NCBI GenBank assembly: GCA_020725625.1
Contig: DYET01000032.1
Location: forward strand, 1 to 42,938
Direction: 5' to 3'
From: Desulfovirgula sp.
GTDB taxonomy: Bacteria > Bacillota > Desulfotomaculia > Desulfotomaculales > Desulfocucumaceae
Length of the DNA: 42,938 nucleotides
Positions 33,660 through 41,316 of the stretch are shown here, piece after piece. A model generated the notes under the pieces. The model was not told the origin of the DNA. It searched no databases and saw nothing but the letters and a program-made list of their open reading frames with translations. The number at the start of each line of letters is the position of its first letter. Within the stretch, counting starts at the first letter, position 1. The position numbers and the translations under genes were made by a program.

Positions 33660-33688
33660 AGTATATTCCAGATACAGGTTGCGGTCAA
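33660..33688 (-). promoter_or_regulatory. Sigma-A-type promoter of the acyl-CoA synthetase gene
   Basis: Minus strand TTGACC, 17 bases, TATACT; five of six matches in each box. Confidence 0.7.
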
Positions 33689-33896
33689 ATTTCATTTTTT
33701 CATTTTAGAGAAGGATATTTTATGAAATTTTATGTAAAGTTTTCCCGGCTGAAATATTCTGGTTTAAGTTATTTAACATTTAATAATTTACAGGACCGGC
33801 TAACCCTTGACAGGTTGCCGGCCTGGGTCTCTGGGCGCTGACAGGATGCCTTGTACCTGCCGGATCTTCTACGGGAGGCCATTTTTTTCCTGAACC

Positions 33897-33925
33897 TTGC
33901 CGTAAGAGGCTGTTTTCTGTAAAAT
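33897..33925 (+). promoter_or_regulatory. Promoter of the marR-type gene
   Basis: TTGCCG, 17 bases, TAAAAT. The inverted repeat CTGTT-N13-AACAG (33910-33932) covers the -10 box and could be the protein's own operator. Confidence 0.5.
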
Positions 33926-33980
33926 ATAACAGTAATACACAGGCGGATATTTAACAAGAAAACGAACGGAGTCATGCAAA

Positions 33981-34436
33981 ATGAGAAGGATGAAGACGAT
34001 ATACCAGAAGCTGGAAAGCATATTCCCCAAATATTACCAGTACATCAACAACCCCACCTGTTACGGGCTGACCCCCGCGGAGGTCTACCTCCTGCAGATA
34101 CTGCGCAAGAAGGGGGGATGCTCAGTGACGGCCCTGGCTCCCATGCTCGGGGTGACTCCGGGCACCGTTACCAACCTCACCGACCGGCTCAACAACAAGG
34201 GCTACGTGGTGCGGGAAAGGGGCGAGGAGGACCGCAGGGTGGTCCAGATCATACCCACTGAAGAGGGGCTTAAGCTGGTGGACAAAATCAATGAGGACAG
34301 GATAGCTATGCTGGCGAGGGTGTTCGGAAAGCTGGACGACCGGTCCATCGACGACCTGGTCCGGATGCTTGAGGATATCGACCAGTGTTTTTCCGAATAC
34401 AGGCAGGAAACAAAAACGAAGGCTGACCGGCCGTAA
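33981..34436 (+). CDS. MarR-family transcriptional regulator
   Basis: 151 residues with the winged helix core: LTPAEVYLLQILRKKGGCSVTALAPMLGVTPGTVTNLTDRLNNKGYVVRERGEEDRRVVQIIPTEEG, ending in helices for dimerisation (shown in two halves here: recognition helix TPGTVTNLTDRL, wing EEDRRVVQI). ATG at 33981 follows GGAG by nine bases; ATG at 33990 is an alternative. It may repress its own promoter through the repeat at 33910-33932. No adjacent drug pump, though two MFS exporters lie within 8 kb. Ligand unknown. Confidence 0.9.
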   Translation: MRRMKTIYQKLESIFPKYYQYINNPTCYGLTPAEVYLLQILRKKGGCSVTALAPMLGVTPGTVTNLTDRLNNKGYVVRERGEEDRRVVQIIPTEEGLKLVDKINEDRIAMLARVFGKLDDRSIDDLVRMLEDIDQCFSEYRQETKTKADRP

Positions 34437-34502
34437 GGCCCGGGAACCGGTGAAGCGGCCGGTCCCGGCCGGTCTCCGGCGGGCTTGCGGGAGACGTATA
34501 CT

Positions 34503-35513
34503 CTAAAACAGTGTCCGCAACAGGTGGATGCAGAGATAAACCGCTGCGGCGATGAAAAATGTAATCGGCAGGGTAATCAGCCAGGCAGCTACAATTTTTT
34601 GGGCCGTCCCCCACTTTACCTGGTAGAACCTTTTGGCGGCCCCCACGCCCATGATGGATGAGGAAATGACGTGGGTGGTGCTGACCGGAAGTTTAAGGAT
34701 AGTCGCCGCCAGGATCACCACCGTCGAGGTTAAGTCGGCCGAGAAGCCGTTTGCAGGCTCTATTTTGATAATCCTGGTCCCCACAGTCTTTATGATCCTC
34801 CACCCGCCCACCGATGTTCCCAGGGCCATGGCCACGGCGCAGGACACTTTCACCCAGTAAGGAATATCCAGGCTGTGTTGAAAACCTCCGGCTATAAGGG
34901 CGAAGGTAATTATGCCCATGGATTTCTGGGCGTCGTTGGTGCCGTGGCTGAAGGCCTGCCAGGCGGCCGTGAACACCTGAAGGGTTCGAAAGCGCCTGTT
35001 TATTTTCATGGGGTGGGCCTTGCGAAACAGCAGCTTAATCAGGCTCATGACCGTATAGCCGATGATGAAGGCGATAATTGGCGAAAAGATCAGGGACTGC
35101 AGGATTACCAGGAAGCCGGAGAAGTTTACCGCCTTCAAGCCGGCAGCGGCCACAACCCCCCCGGTCAAAGAACCGATCAGGGCGTGGGATGAGCTGCTGG
35201 GAATGCCGTAATACCAGGTTATGAGGTTCCAGGCGATGGCCGCAATCAATGCAGCCGTGACGATGTACAGGCCGTTGCCCAGGCTGAACGGGTCTGCTAT
35301 TTTGCCCCCGATGGTCTTGGCCACCCCCGTGAAGGTGAGGGCTCCCAGCAGGTTCATTATCGAGGCCAGGGCGATGGCCGTCCTTGGCGTCAGGGCCTTG
35401 GTGGACAGCGAAGTAGCTATTGAATTGGCGGTATCGTGAAAGCCGTTTATAAAATCAAAGGAAAGGGCCAGCACCACCACCAGCGCCGTGAGTGCCAGAG
35501 TCGGATCGTCCAT
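34503..35513 (-). CDS. pit: PiT-family inorganic phosphate transporter
   Basis: Cation-coupled low-affinity phosphate importer, 336 residues and about ten membrane segments. Both copies of the PiT signature are present: SFDFINGFHDTANSIATS near residues 18-35 and QAFSHGTNDAQKSMG near 185-200, along with YGIPSSSSHALIG and LPVSTTHVISSSIMG. AGGAG eight bases before the ATG overlaps the stop region of the DUF47 gene, 11 bases upstream, so the two genes are coupled. The operon carries a Pho-box-like array. Confidence 0.95.
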   Translation of the reverse strand: MDDPTLALTALVVVLALSFDFINGFHDTANSIATSLSTKALTPRTAIALASIMNLLGALTFTGVAKTIGGKIADPFSLGNGLYIVTAALIAAIAWNLITWYYGIPSSSSHALIGSLTGGVVAAAGLKAVNFSGFLVILQSLIFSPIIAFIIGYTVMSLIKLLFRKAHPMKINRRFRTLQVFTAAWQAFSHGTNDAQKSMGIITFALIAGGFQHSLDIPYWVKVSCAVAMALGTSVGGWRIIKTVGTRIIKIEPANGFSADLTSTVVILAATILKLPVSTTHVISSSIMGVGAAKRFYQVKWGTAQKIVAAWLITLPITFFIAAAVYLCIHLLRTLF

Positions 35514-35524
35514 TTTTTAAGCTC

Positions 35525-36166
35525 CTATGAGTTTCTCATGATTATTCCTTCCAGAATGTCAGCCACATCTTCACAGAAATCCGAAAAGGACTCCATCATG
35601 GTGTAAATTTCTTTTTTCTTCATGATTTCGATGGGGTCGGTATAGGTGGTGAACAGCGTCTTCAATCCGTCCCTGAGCAGGTCGTCCGCGGCGTTCTCCA
35701 GGTCGTTGATCCGGTGGGTGTGCTTGGTCATTTCCTTGAGCCTGTTTTGTGTCAGCAGCTCCACCGCCGAGTAAAGCTCCTGCACACAAATCTGGATGTT
35801 CCGGGTAAATAGGCGCATGTAGTCGTCGGACTCCTTGACGCCGTAAAGCACGAGGTGAGAGGCGCAGACCTCCAGGCAGTCCAGGACGTCGTCAAGCTGC
35901 AGGGTAAGCTCCATTATGTCCTCCCTTTCCAGGGGGGTGATAAAGGACTTGTTGAGTTCCAGGATGACTTCGTGGGTATATTGGTCTCCCATCTGCTCCA
36001 CGGTTTTGATTTGAAGGGAGTAGTTTTCGGACTTGGTGGGGTTGTCCAGGTTCTGCATCTGATCTATGAAGGTGTTGGCGGCGAGGACTATGTTCTTGGC
36101 AATAAGCAGGAAGTACTGGTAGAAAATATTTTGTTTCTTTTTGAAAAGATCCTTTAGATTAAACAT
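35525..36166 (-). CDS. DUF47/PhoU-like PiT accessory protein
   Basis: 213 residues, all helical, of the DUF47 family that resembles PhoU and is nearly always paired with PiT transporters. Typical elements are FFKKK-like N-terminus (MFNLKDLFKKKQNIF), the E-x-x-x-D/E-rich helices around ITPLEREDIMELTLQLDDVLDCLE, and NDLENAADDLL near the C-terminus, the metal-binding PhoU-type motifs. Role: regulates phosphate import through the partner transporter, mechanism unproven. AAGGGG eight bases before the ATG. Confidence 0.92.
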   Translation of the reverse strand: MFNLKDLFKKKQNIFYQYFLLIAKNIVLAANTFIDQMQNLDNPTKSENYSLQIKTVEQMGDQYTHEVILELNKSFITPLEREDIMELTLQLDDVLDCLEVCASHLVLYGVKESDDYMRLFTRNIQICVQELYSAVELLTQNRLKEMTKHTHRINDLENAADDLLRDGLKTLFTTYTDPIEIMKKKEIYTMMESFSDFCEDVADILEGIIMRNS

Positions 36167-36341
36167 CTTTGTTTCCCCTTATATATTGTTATCCATTGTT
36201 ATCCTGGCAGCTTTTTACGACCTGCCTTCCCTCTCTGCCGGTACAAAAAGCTTGATAATTCCTGGTGGGGCCTCTTCCTGGGATTTCTCGATTGGGGGCG
36301 GGTTTTTGACAAATGTCTTTATGCTAACTATTCTTGTAGAT

Positions 36342-36392
36342 TGTAAAAATACCTGCTAAAAAAATGTTAAAGAACAGTTAAGGATTTGTTTA
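36342..36392 (-). promoter_or_regulatory. Pho-box-like array of five direct repeats
   Basis: Reading on the minus strand: TAAACA (36387-36392), TTAACT (36376-36381), TTAACA (36365-36370), TTAGCA (36354-36359), TTTACA (36342-36347). Starts are 11, 11, 11 and 12 bases apart, matching the Bacillus PhoP consensus TT(A/T/C)ACA with ~5-bp gaps. The last repeat can double as a -35 (TTTACA) with CATAAA 18 bases on. Confidence 0.65.
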
Positions 36393-36432
36393 GAATTGAC
36401 AGATTTTTATTAAGGGCGTGAAGAGAACGCCG

Positions 36433-36456
36433 TTTGATATATATTTGATATATAAT
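36433..36456 (+). promoter_or_regulatory. Tandem 11-bp repeat carrying the -10 of the fsr-like gene
   Basis: TTTGATATATA is repeated exactly (36433-36443, 36444-36454); TATAAT at 36451-36456 overlaps the second copy. No good -35, so an activator may bind the repeats. Confidence 0.45.
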
Positions 36457-36541
36457 AGATAGGGTGGTTAATTATTGAAGAAAAAAAGCTCTTTAAAGGG
36501 TGGGCGGAAAGCCGCGGCGAATCGAAAGGACTTATCCTGTC

Positions 36542-37750
36542 ATGAATAAAAAAAATCTGATCAAGTTGAGTTTCGGCCATGCCGTCACGGATATCAACCA
36601 GGGGGCGCTGCCCATCATGCTCGCCTATCTGCAGCCGGTGTTTTCACTGACTCAACTGCAGGTCGGGATGGCCATGACGGCCTTCAACCTGACCTCGTCG
36701 GTCATCCAGCCGGCCTTCGGGATTTACAGCGACCGGCACAGGCTGGTCTGGCTGATGCCCGCCGGGTGCCTTCTGGCGGGACTGGGCATGATGCTGACCG
36801 GCTTCAGCCCCAGCTTTCATGTCCTTCTGCTGGCCATACTGGTCAGCGGCATCGGGGTGGCCGCCTTTCATCCCGAGGGTTCCAAGTTTGCCAGGTATTC
36901 CAGCGGCGCCAGAAAAGTCTCCGGCATGGCCATCTTTTCGGTGGGGGGAAACATCGGCGTGGCCCTGGGGCCGGTTTTGGCCACTTTCTTTTGTGGCCTG
37001 GCCCACCTCAAGGGGACGGTGGGGTTCTTACTGGTCAACCTGGCCATGGCTGCGGTTCTGTTGCTGTCAATGCCTGTTTTCAACAGTCTGGCGGAGGCAG
37101 CCGCGCCGAAAAACCCGGGACCGGACGAGCGCCCCGGAGAAAAAGCCTTTTCTATTCCGGGCGAGGTGGCCGTCCCGCTGATTCTGGTTCTCATTATAGT
37201 CACCCTGAGGTCATGGGTGGCGTACGGGATGATGACATTCGTACCCCAGTACTATATCCACCAGCTCAACAGCAGCGGGCTGCAGGTTACCCTGATTAAC
37301 TTTCTGTTCCTGGCGGCCGGTGCAGCCGGCACCCTGGTGGGCGGACCCGCCGCCGACAGGTGGGGCATGAAGGCCGTAATCATGGTCTCCATGGCGGTGC
37401 AGGTTCCACTGCTGTACATGTTCTTATACCTGGACGGAATTTGGACCCTGGTAAGCATCACCCTGGCCGGCCTGGCCCTGGTCTCGACTTTCGCGGTTAC
37501 GCTGGTTTACGGGCAGGAGCTGATGCCCGGCAGGGTGGGCTTGGCCTCGGGCCTGATTATCGGTTTCGGAGTGGGCATGGGGGGAGTAGGGACCCCCCTG
37601 ATCGGGTATGTGGCCGACCTCTGGGGCTTGTTCACTGCCTTGAAAACCCTTCTCATCCTGCCGCTGATTTGTTTAATCCTCGCCGCCTTCCTGCCCCGGG
37701 ACGTTGCCGCCGCCCGGGACAAGGGTTTTAAGGGCGGCGGGCTGACTTGA
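36542..37750 (+). CDS. MFS exporter, fosmidomycin-resistance (Fsr) type
   Basis: 402 residues, about 12 membrane helices. LSFGHAVTDINQGALPIMLAYLQP opens the protein as in Fsr-like exporters, followed by the MFS motif A variant FGIYSDRHRLVWLMPAG, GVAAFHPEGSKFARYSSGARKVSGMAIFSVGGNIGVALGP (the His-Pro-Glu-Gly-Ser block typical of Fsr), and GGPAADRWGMKAV in the second half. Predicted drug or metabolite proton antiporter. ATG at 36542 is chosen since the frame upstream (GTG 36500) has an unconserved extension; the ribosome site (AAAGG) is only fair. The stop overlaps the htpG promoter. Confidence 0.9.
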   Translation: MNKKNLIKLSFGHAVTDINQGALPIMLAYLQPVFSLTQLQVGMAMTAFNLTSSVIQPAFGIYSDRHRLVWLMPAGCLLAGLGMMLTGFSPSFHVLLLAILVSGIGVAAFHPEGSKFARYSSGARKVSGMAIFSVGGNIGVALGPVLATFFCGLAHLKGTVGFLLVNLAMAAVLLLSMPVFNSLAEAAAPKNPGPDERPGEKAFSIPGEVAVPLILVLIIVTLRSWVAYGMMTFVPQYYIHQLNSSGLQVTLINFLFLAAGAAGTLVGGPAADRWGMKAVIMVSMAVQVPLLYMFLYLDGIWTLVSITLAGLALVSTFAVTLVYGQELMPGRVGLASGLIIGFGVGMGGVGTPLIGYVADLWGLFTALKTLLILPLICLILAAFLPRDVAAARDKGFKGGGLT

Positions 37751-37776
37751 CACCTCCGGACGGTCTTTGCTATAGA
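37747..37776 (+). promoter_or_regulatory. Sigma-A-type promoter of htpG
   Basis: TTGACA, 18 bases, TATAGA; the -35 lies within the stop codon of the preceding gene. Near-perfect arms CTCCGGAC (37754-37761) and GTCTGGAG (37783-37790) flank the -10 and may be an operator. No CIRCE element was seen. Confidence 0.6.
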
Positions 37777-37876
37777 TAAATTGTCTGGAGATAGGAGAAA
37801 GAATGTTAAGGTCCTTTTCTTTAGCCGAAACTGTATGCACGGCTGGATGATTTTTTTCAAGGAGGGTTGTATTTTC

Positions 37877-39763
37877 ATGGGTGATACGGCCAACGAAAGA
37901 GAATCGCAGAAAATGGAATTTCAGGCTGAGGTCAAGCAGTTGCTCGACATCGTAATCAACTCCCTGTACACCGAAAGGGACGTTTTCATCCGGGAGCTGA
38001 TTTCGAACGCCTCGGACGCGCTGGAAAAGTTTCGCCTTCTCTCCTTGATGGAAAGCGACTTCCGGGATAAGCACCTGCCGCTGGAAATAAGCATTGAAAC
38101 CAGCGAGAAAGAGAAGACCCTGGTAATCGCCGATACCGGCATCGGCATGACCAGGGAGGAATTAATCGAAAACCTCGGCACCATTGCCCACTCCGGATCG
38201 AGGGAGTTCCTGAAACGCCTGGCCGAGGGGGACCGGGGGGGCGCCCAGCTGATCGGGCAGTTCGGGGTGGGGTTTTACTCGGCCTTCATGGCGGCCTCGT
38301 CCGTACGGGTGCTCACCCTCTCGTACAGGCCGGGTGCTGAAGGCTGGGAATGGACCTCAGACGGGACCGGCAGCTACACCATTTCGCCGGCCCGGGGCCT
38401 AAGCCGCGGGACCAGGATAATCGTTTTCCTGAAGGAGGATGCCGGCGAGTATGCCGACCCCTTGAGGATTAAAAGGATTATCAAGCAGTATTCCAACTTC
38501 GTTCCCTTCGACATCAAGGTAAACGGCGAGAAGGTCAACACCGTCCAGGCCATTTGGACGCGCAGCAAGAACGAAATAAAGGATGAGGAATACAACGAAT
38601 TCTTCAAGTTCCTGACCAATTCCTTCACGGACCCGATGTACCGGCTGCACCTTTCTTCGGATGCGCCGATTCAGCTGAACGCCCTGTTCTTTGTACCCGC
38701 CGAGAACCCGGAGCGGTTCGGGTTCGGCCGCCTTGAGCCGGGGGTGAACCTGTACTCCCGGAAGGTTCTGATCCAGCAGAACGCCAGGGACATCCTGCCG
38801 GAATACCTCCGCTTCGTGAAGGGGGCCGTGGATTCGGAGGACCTGCCCCTGAACATTTCCCGGGAGACCGCCCAGGACAGCCGCCTGATTAAAAAAATCA
38901 GCAGGTTCCTGACCAGGCGCCTAGTCTCCTTTCTTGATGAGGAGGCTTCCAGGGATGTCGAGAGATACCGCCTTTTTTGGGAAAAGTTTTCCATGTTCAT
39001 CAAGGAAGGCTGTGTCAACGACCCCGACAACCGCGACCAGCTGGCCAGGCTCCTGCGCTTCCAGTCCAGCCGGGCCGGGTCCGGGGAGGAGGTTTCCCTG
39101 GCCGAGTACGCCGGACGGATGAAGGAAAACCAAAAGGCGATATATTACCTGAACGGGCCTTCCCGGGAAATCATCGAGTCCGGCCCGTACCTGGAGGCCT
39201 TCCGGGAGAGGGACATCGAGGTCCTTTACCTGCTTGATCCGGTGGACGACTTCGTGATGACGGCCCTGCGGGAGTTCCAGGGCAAAAAACTGGTTTCGGC
39301 CGACCAGGCGGACCTGGACCTGCCGCCTGTGGAAGGTGGAAATAGTGACCGGGGGGACGCCCTCTCCCCGGAGGAAATAGGCTCCTTGGCGGCCTGGATG
39401 AGGGAAGTGCTGGGGGATACGGTGAGCGACGTGAGGGAATCCCGCCGGCTGGTGGACAGTCCGGCCATGGTGGTCAACCCGGACCAGGTCCTCACCACCA
39501 GCATGCAGCGCATCCTGCAGGCCGCCGATAAGGGGTACGGCGGGATTGGGCCCAAGGTGCTGGAGATTAACCCCAGGAGTGGCATCATTATCAAGCTGGC
39601 CAGGCTGCGGAAAGAGGGGGCCGACGGGGAGTTCCTGCGAACCTGCGTCGAGCAGCTTGCCGACAATGCCTTCCTGGCTGCCGGCCTTCCCGGCAACAGG
39701 GGGAATATGATTGACCGGATGTACAGAATTATGGAACGGGCCCTAGAGGCCGGGCCCCGGTGA
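37877..39763 (+). CDS. htpG: Chaperone HtpG (Hsp90)
   Basis: ATP-dependent chaperone, 628 residues, close to the 624 of Escherichia coli. N-terminal GHKL ATPase: EFQAEVKQLLDIVINSLYTE, ISNASDALEKFR, DTGIGM, GTIAHSGSREF and GQFGVGFYSAFM. A middle domain follows (IKRIIKQYSNFVPFDIKV, LNISRETAQDS) and then the C-terminal dimerisation domain. ATG at 37877 is preferred; the GGAGGG ahead is 10-11 bases away and the upstream frame (to 37781) runs into the promoter. Single-gene heat-shock unit with its own terminator. Confidence 0.96.
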   Translation: MGDTANERESQKMEFQAEVKQLLDIVINSLYTERDVFIRELISNASDALEKFRLLSLMESDFRDKHLPLEISIETSEKEKTLVIADTGIGMTREELIENLGTIAHSGSREFLKRLAEGDRGGAQLIGQFGVGFYSAFMAASSVRVLTLSYRPGAEGWEWTSDGTGSYTISPARGLSRGTRIIVFLKEDAGEYADPLRIKRIIKQYSNFVPFDIKVNGEKVNTVQAIWTRSKNEIKDEEYNEFFKFLTNSFTDPMYRLHLSSDAPIQLNALFFVPAENPERFGFGRLEPGVNLYSRKVLIQQNARDILPEYLRFVKGAVDSEDLPLNISRETAQDSRLIKKISRFLTRRLVSFLDEEASRDVERYRLFWEKFSMFIKEGCVNDPDNRDQLARLLRFQSSRAGSGEEVSLAEYAGRMKENQKAIYYLNGPSREIIESGPYLEAFRERDIEVLYLLDPVDDFVMTALREFQGKKLVSADQADLDLPPVEGGNSDRGDALSPEEIGSLAAWMREVLGDTVSDVRESRRLVDSPAMVVNPDQVLTTSMQRILQAADKGYGGIGPKVLEINPRSGIIIKLARLRKEGADGEFLRTCVEQLADNAFLAAGLPGNRGNMIDRMYRIMERALEAGPR

Positions 39764-39851
39764 ACTCCGGTGTTCCGCATTGGACTTGGGGGTTGGCGGA
39801 GCCGGTGCAATACTCGATTACTTTTCCCCGTGGCCCTTTTGGCTTATAAAC

Positions 39852-39876
39852 GGACAGCCGGTGCTGTCCCGTTTTC
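39852..39876. terminator. Terminator of htpG (bidirectional)
   Basis: GGACAGC/GCTGTCC with a CGGT loop followed by CGTTTTCATTT on the plus strand; on the minus strand it comes 20 bases or so after the ferredoxin-domain gene begins to end, overlapping its 3' tail. Confidence 0.7.
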
Positions 39877-40576
39877 ATTTCCCGCTCCCGGCCTCCCTCC
39901 TCCCGGCAGGGCACGCCGCCACGCACAGGCCGCACCTTTTGCCGGCACTGGCGACGAACATGTAATGGGCGCATTTTTCCTTGTTGATTACCCAGCCGGT
40001 CTGCGGCGAATATTTTCCCTCCCATTCCTCGAGGGCTCCGGAGGGGCAGCGGGAAACACACTCCCCGCAGCGGGTGCAGTAGTCGGCGGCCGTGTTGTCC
40101 CCGGGCTTTAACTCCGCGCAGGTGATTACCGACGCCAGCCTGACCCGGGCACCGGCCCGGTCCACCAGGAGGAGGTTGTTGATGCCGAAGCTCCCCAGCC
40201 CGCAGATGACGGCGGAATGCTTGTGAGAAAAATCACCCTTCAGCCTGGAATAATCGCCGATGTCGGCTTCGGGTCCTATGCCCACGCTGATAAAACCCCT
40301 GCTTTCCAGCAGCCGGGCGATCTTGTGGGCCGCCTGGGACAGGATCTGGTTGGCGGCGGCAAACTCGAGCATATACTGGTTTCTGGCGGCCGGGAGGTTG
40401 TCAAGGGCGCCGTTGTTGAGCCGGTAAGCGAAAGTGGCGACACTTTTGGCTTCCGGCAGAATGTCCTGGGGTCGGTGACCCTCCGGCGCGCCCCTGTATG
40501 CCTCGGCCGGCGCCCAACCGATCGCGTGCAGGCCAAGGCTCATGGCCATGTATTTCAGATCGCTGTTGATATCCAT
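39875..40576 (-). CDS. Double [4Fe-4S] protein related to epoxyqueuosine reductase family
   Basis: 233 residues. An N-terminal alpha/beta domain (LKYMAMSLGLHAIGWAPAEAYRG, SVATFAYRLNN) and GLGSFGINNLLLVDRAGARVRLASVITCAEL resemble the QueG/COG1600 type, and the C-terminal half holds two ferredoxin clusters: CTRCGECVSRCPSG near residue 165 and CGLCVAACPAG near 215. It is too short and lacks the B12-reductase length (QueG is about 350-380) so tRNA modification is unlikely; an electron-transfer or iron-sulfur reductase role fits. ATG at 40576 follows GGGAGTGG; the frame starts 11 codons earlier. Confidence 0.85.
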   Translation of the reverse strand: MDINSDLKYMAMSLGLHAIGWAPAEAYRGAPEGHRPQDILPEAKSVATFAYRLNNGALDNLPAARNQYMLEFAAANQILSQAAHKIARLLESRGFISVGIGPEADIGDYSRLKGDFSHKHSAVICGLGSFGINNLLLVDRAGARVRLASVITCAELKPGDNTAADYCTRCGECVSRCPSGALEEWEGKYSPQTGWVINKEKCAHYMFVASAGKRCGLCVAACPAGRREAGSGK

Positions 40577-40668
40577 AAGAACCACTCCCGTCATTTGCTT
40601 GTTAATCAATTATAGCACGGGGCTGCCGGTTAAGGTGCGGCGCCTCGCCGGTTGAAGGAAGATTGTTG

Positions 40669-40697
40669 ATGACATTACAGATTGGTTTTGTTATAAT
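40669..40697 (+). promoter_or_regulatory. Sigma-A-type promoter of the 58-aa membrane peptide gene
   Basis: ATGACA, 17 bases, perfect TATAAT; leader of about 87 bases before the GTG. Confidence 0.65.
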
Positions 40698-40790
40698 TTT
40701 CTCAATAAATACTTTGCCGGTATCGGTCCCGCTTCCTGCAACAACGGGGCGGATGGGCGCATTAACGGGGGACTGGAAGGAGGAATCACA

Positions 40791-40967
40791 GTGTTTGACT
40801 GGTTCAACGAGACCATTTTATGGGCATACAAGGAATCCAGGATTACCTATGCGTTCATCGTGGTTATAGTCATGGCGGGGCTCGGATCCTTCGTCGGGAT
40901 ATGCGCCGACCTGTTCATCAGGGCTTTTGGGCTTAATCTGGATAAGTACACCGACAGCCATATCTGA
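40791..40967 (+). CDS. 58-aa single-pass membrane protein
   Basis: A GTG start follows a perfect AAGGAGGAATCACA ribosome site. The peptide MFDWFNETILWAYKES... has a polar amphipathic start, then one hydrophobic helix (about residues 18-42, TYAFIVVIVMAGLGSF onward, with one Cys) and a polar end. No family is recognised. A good promoter 90 bases upstream and a hairpin after it support a real gene. Positions of Trp/aromatic residues at the helix edge suggest membrane anchoring. Confidence 0.65.
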   Translation: MFDWFNETILWAYKESRITYAFIVVIVMAGLGSFVGICADLFIRAFGLNLDKYTDSHI

Positions 40968-41316
40968 GTTGGAACCGGAAGAGCTTGCGGTAATGACCGG
41001 GCCGCCGGCATGCACGCCGGCGGCCCAGCCTTGTGCGCCCGGCACGGGTGGGTTGACCGGCCGGGTCATAAATCCAGGTTCTGGAGTGCGGCCTTTGTTC
41101 CCTTAAAGTATGTTTTACCCCTCCGAATAATTTGAGGCAGTCCGGAGGAAAATTAGGACTTGCATAGAAATCATAGCTTAACCCCGGTGCCGTGATAATA
41201 GGATTGGAACGGTTATGTCCTACCAGTATTTCGGGCCCAGGCCGCCCCGGGAGGAAGGAGGGCGGGCTGGCCGGAAACCGCCGGGCCGGTACTTCAAGCG
41301 GACAGTGAGGCTGACG
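40968..41316 (+). other. Intergenic region before the DHA2 pump gene
   Basis: Holds an 11-bp perfect hairpin (40999-41026), a weak promoter candidate (TTAAAG, 17 bases, AATAAT, 41103-41131) and an inverted repeat CCTCCG-N17-CGGAGG (41120-41148) overlapping it. No gene seen. Confidence 0.5.
40999..41026 (+). terminator. Strong hairpin after the 58-aa gene
   Basis: GGGCCGCCGGC/GCCGGCGGCCC with six-base loop; no T-run, so terminator activity is uncertain. Confidence 0.45.

Larger units (their letters stand above)
33595..33980. other. Divergent intergenic region
   Basis: No gene seen. It holds promoters for the acyl-CoA synthetase (33660-33688, minus) and the MarR gene (33897-33925, plus) and AT-rich sequence between them. 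Confidence 0.6.
36167..36541. other. Divergent intergenic region with Pho-box array
   Basis: No gene. Minus side: five TTAACA-like repeats and a promoter for the phosphate operon. Plus side: tandem 11-bp repeats with a TATAAT for the Fsr-like pump. Confidence 0.6.
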
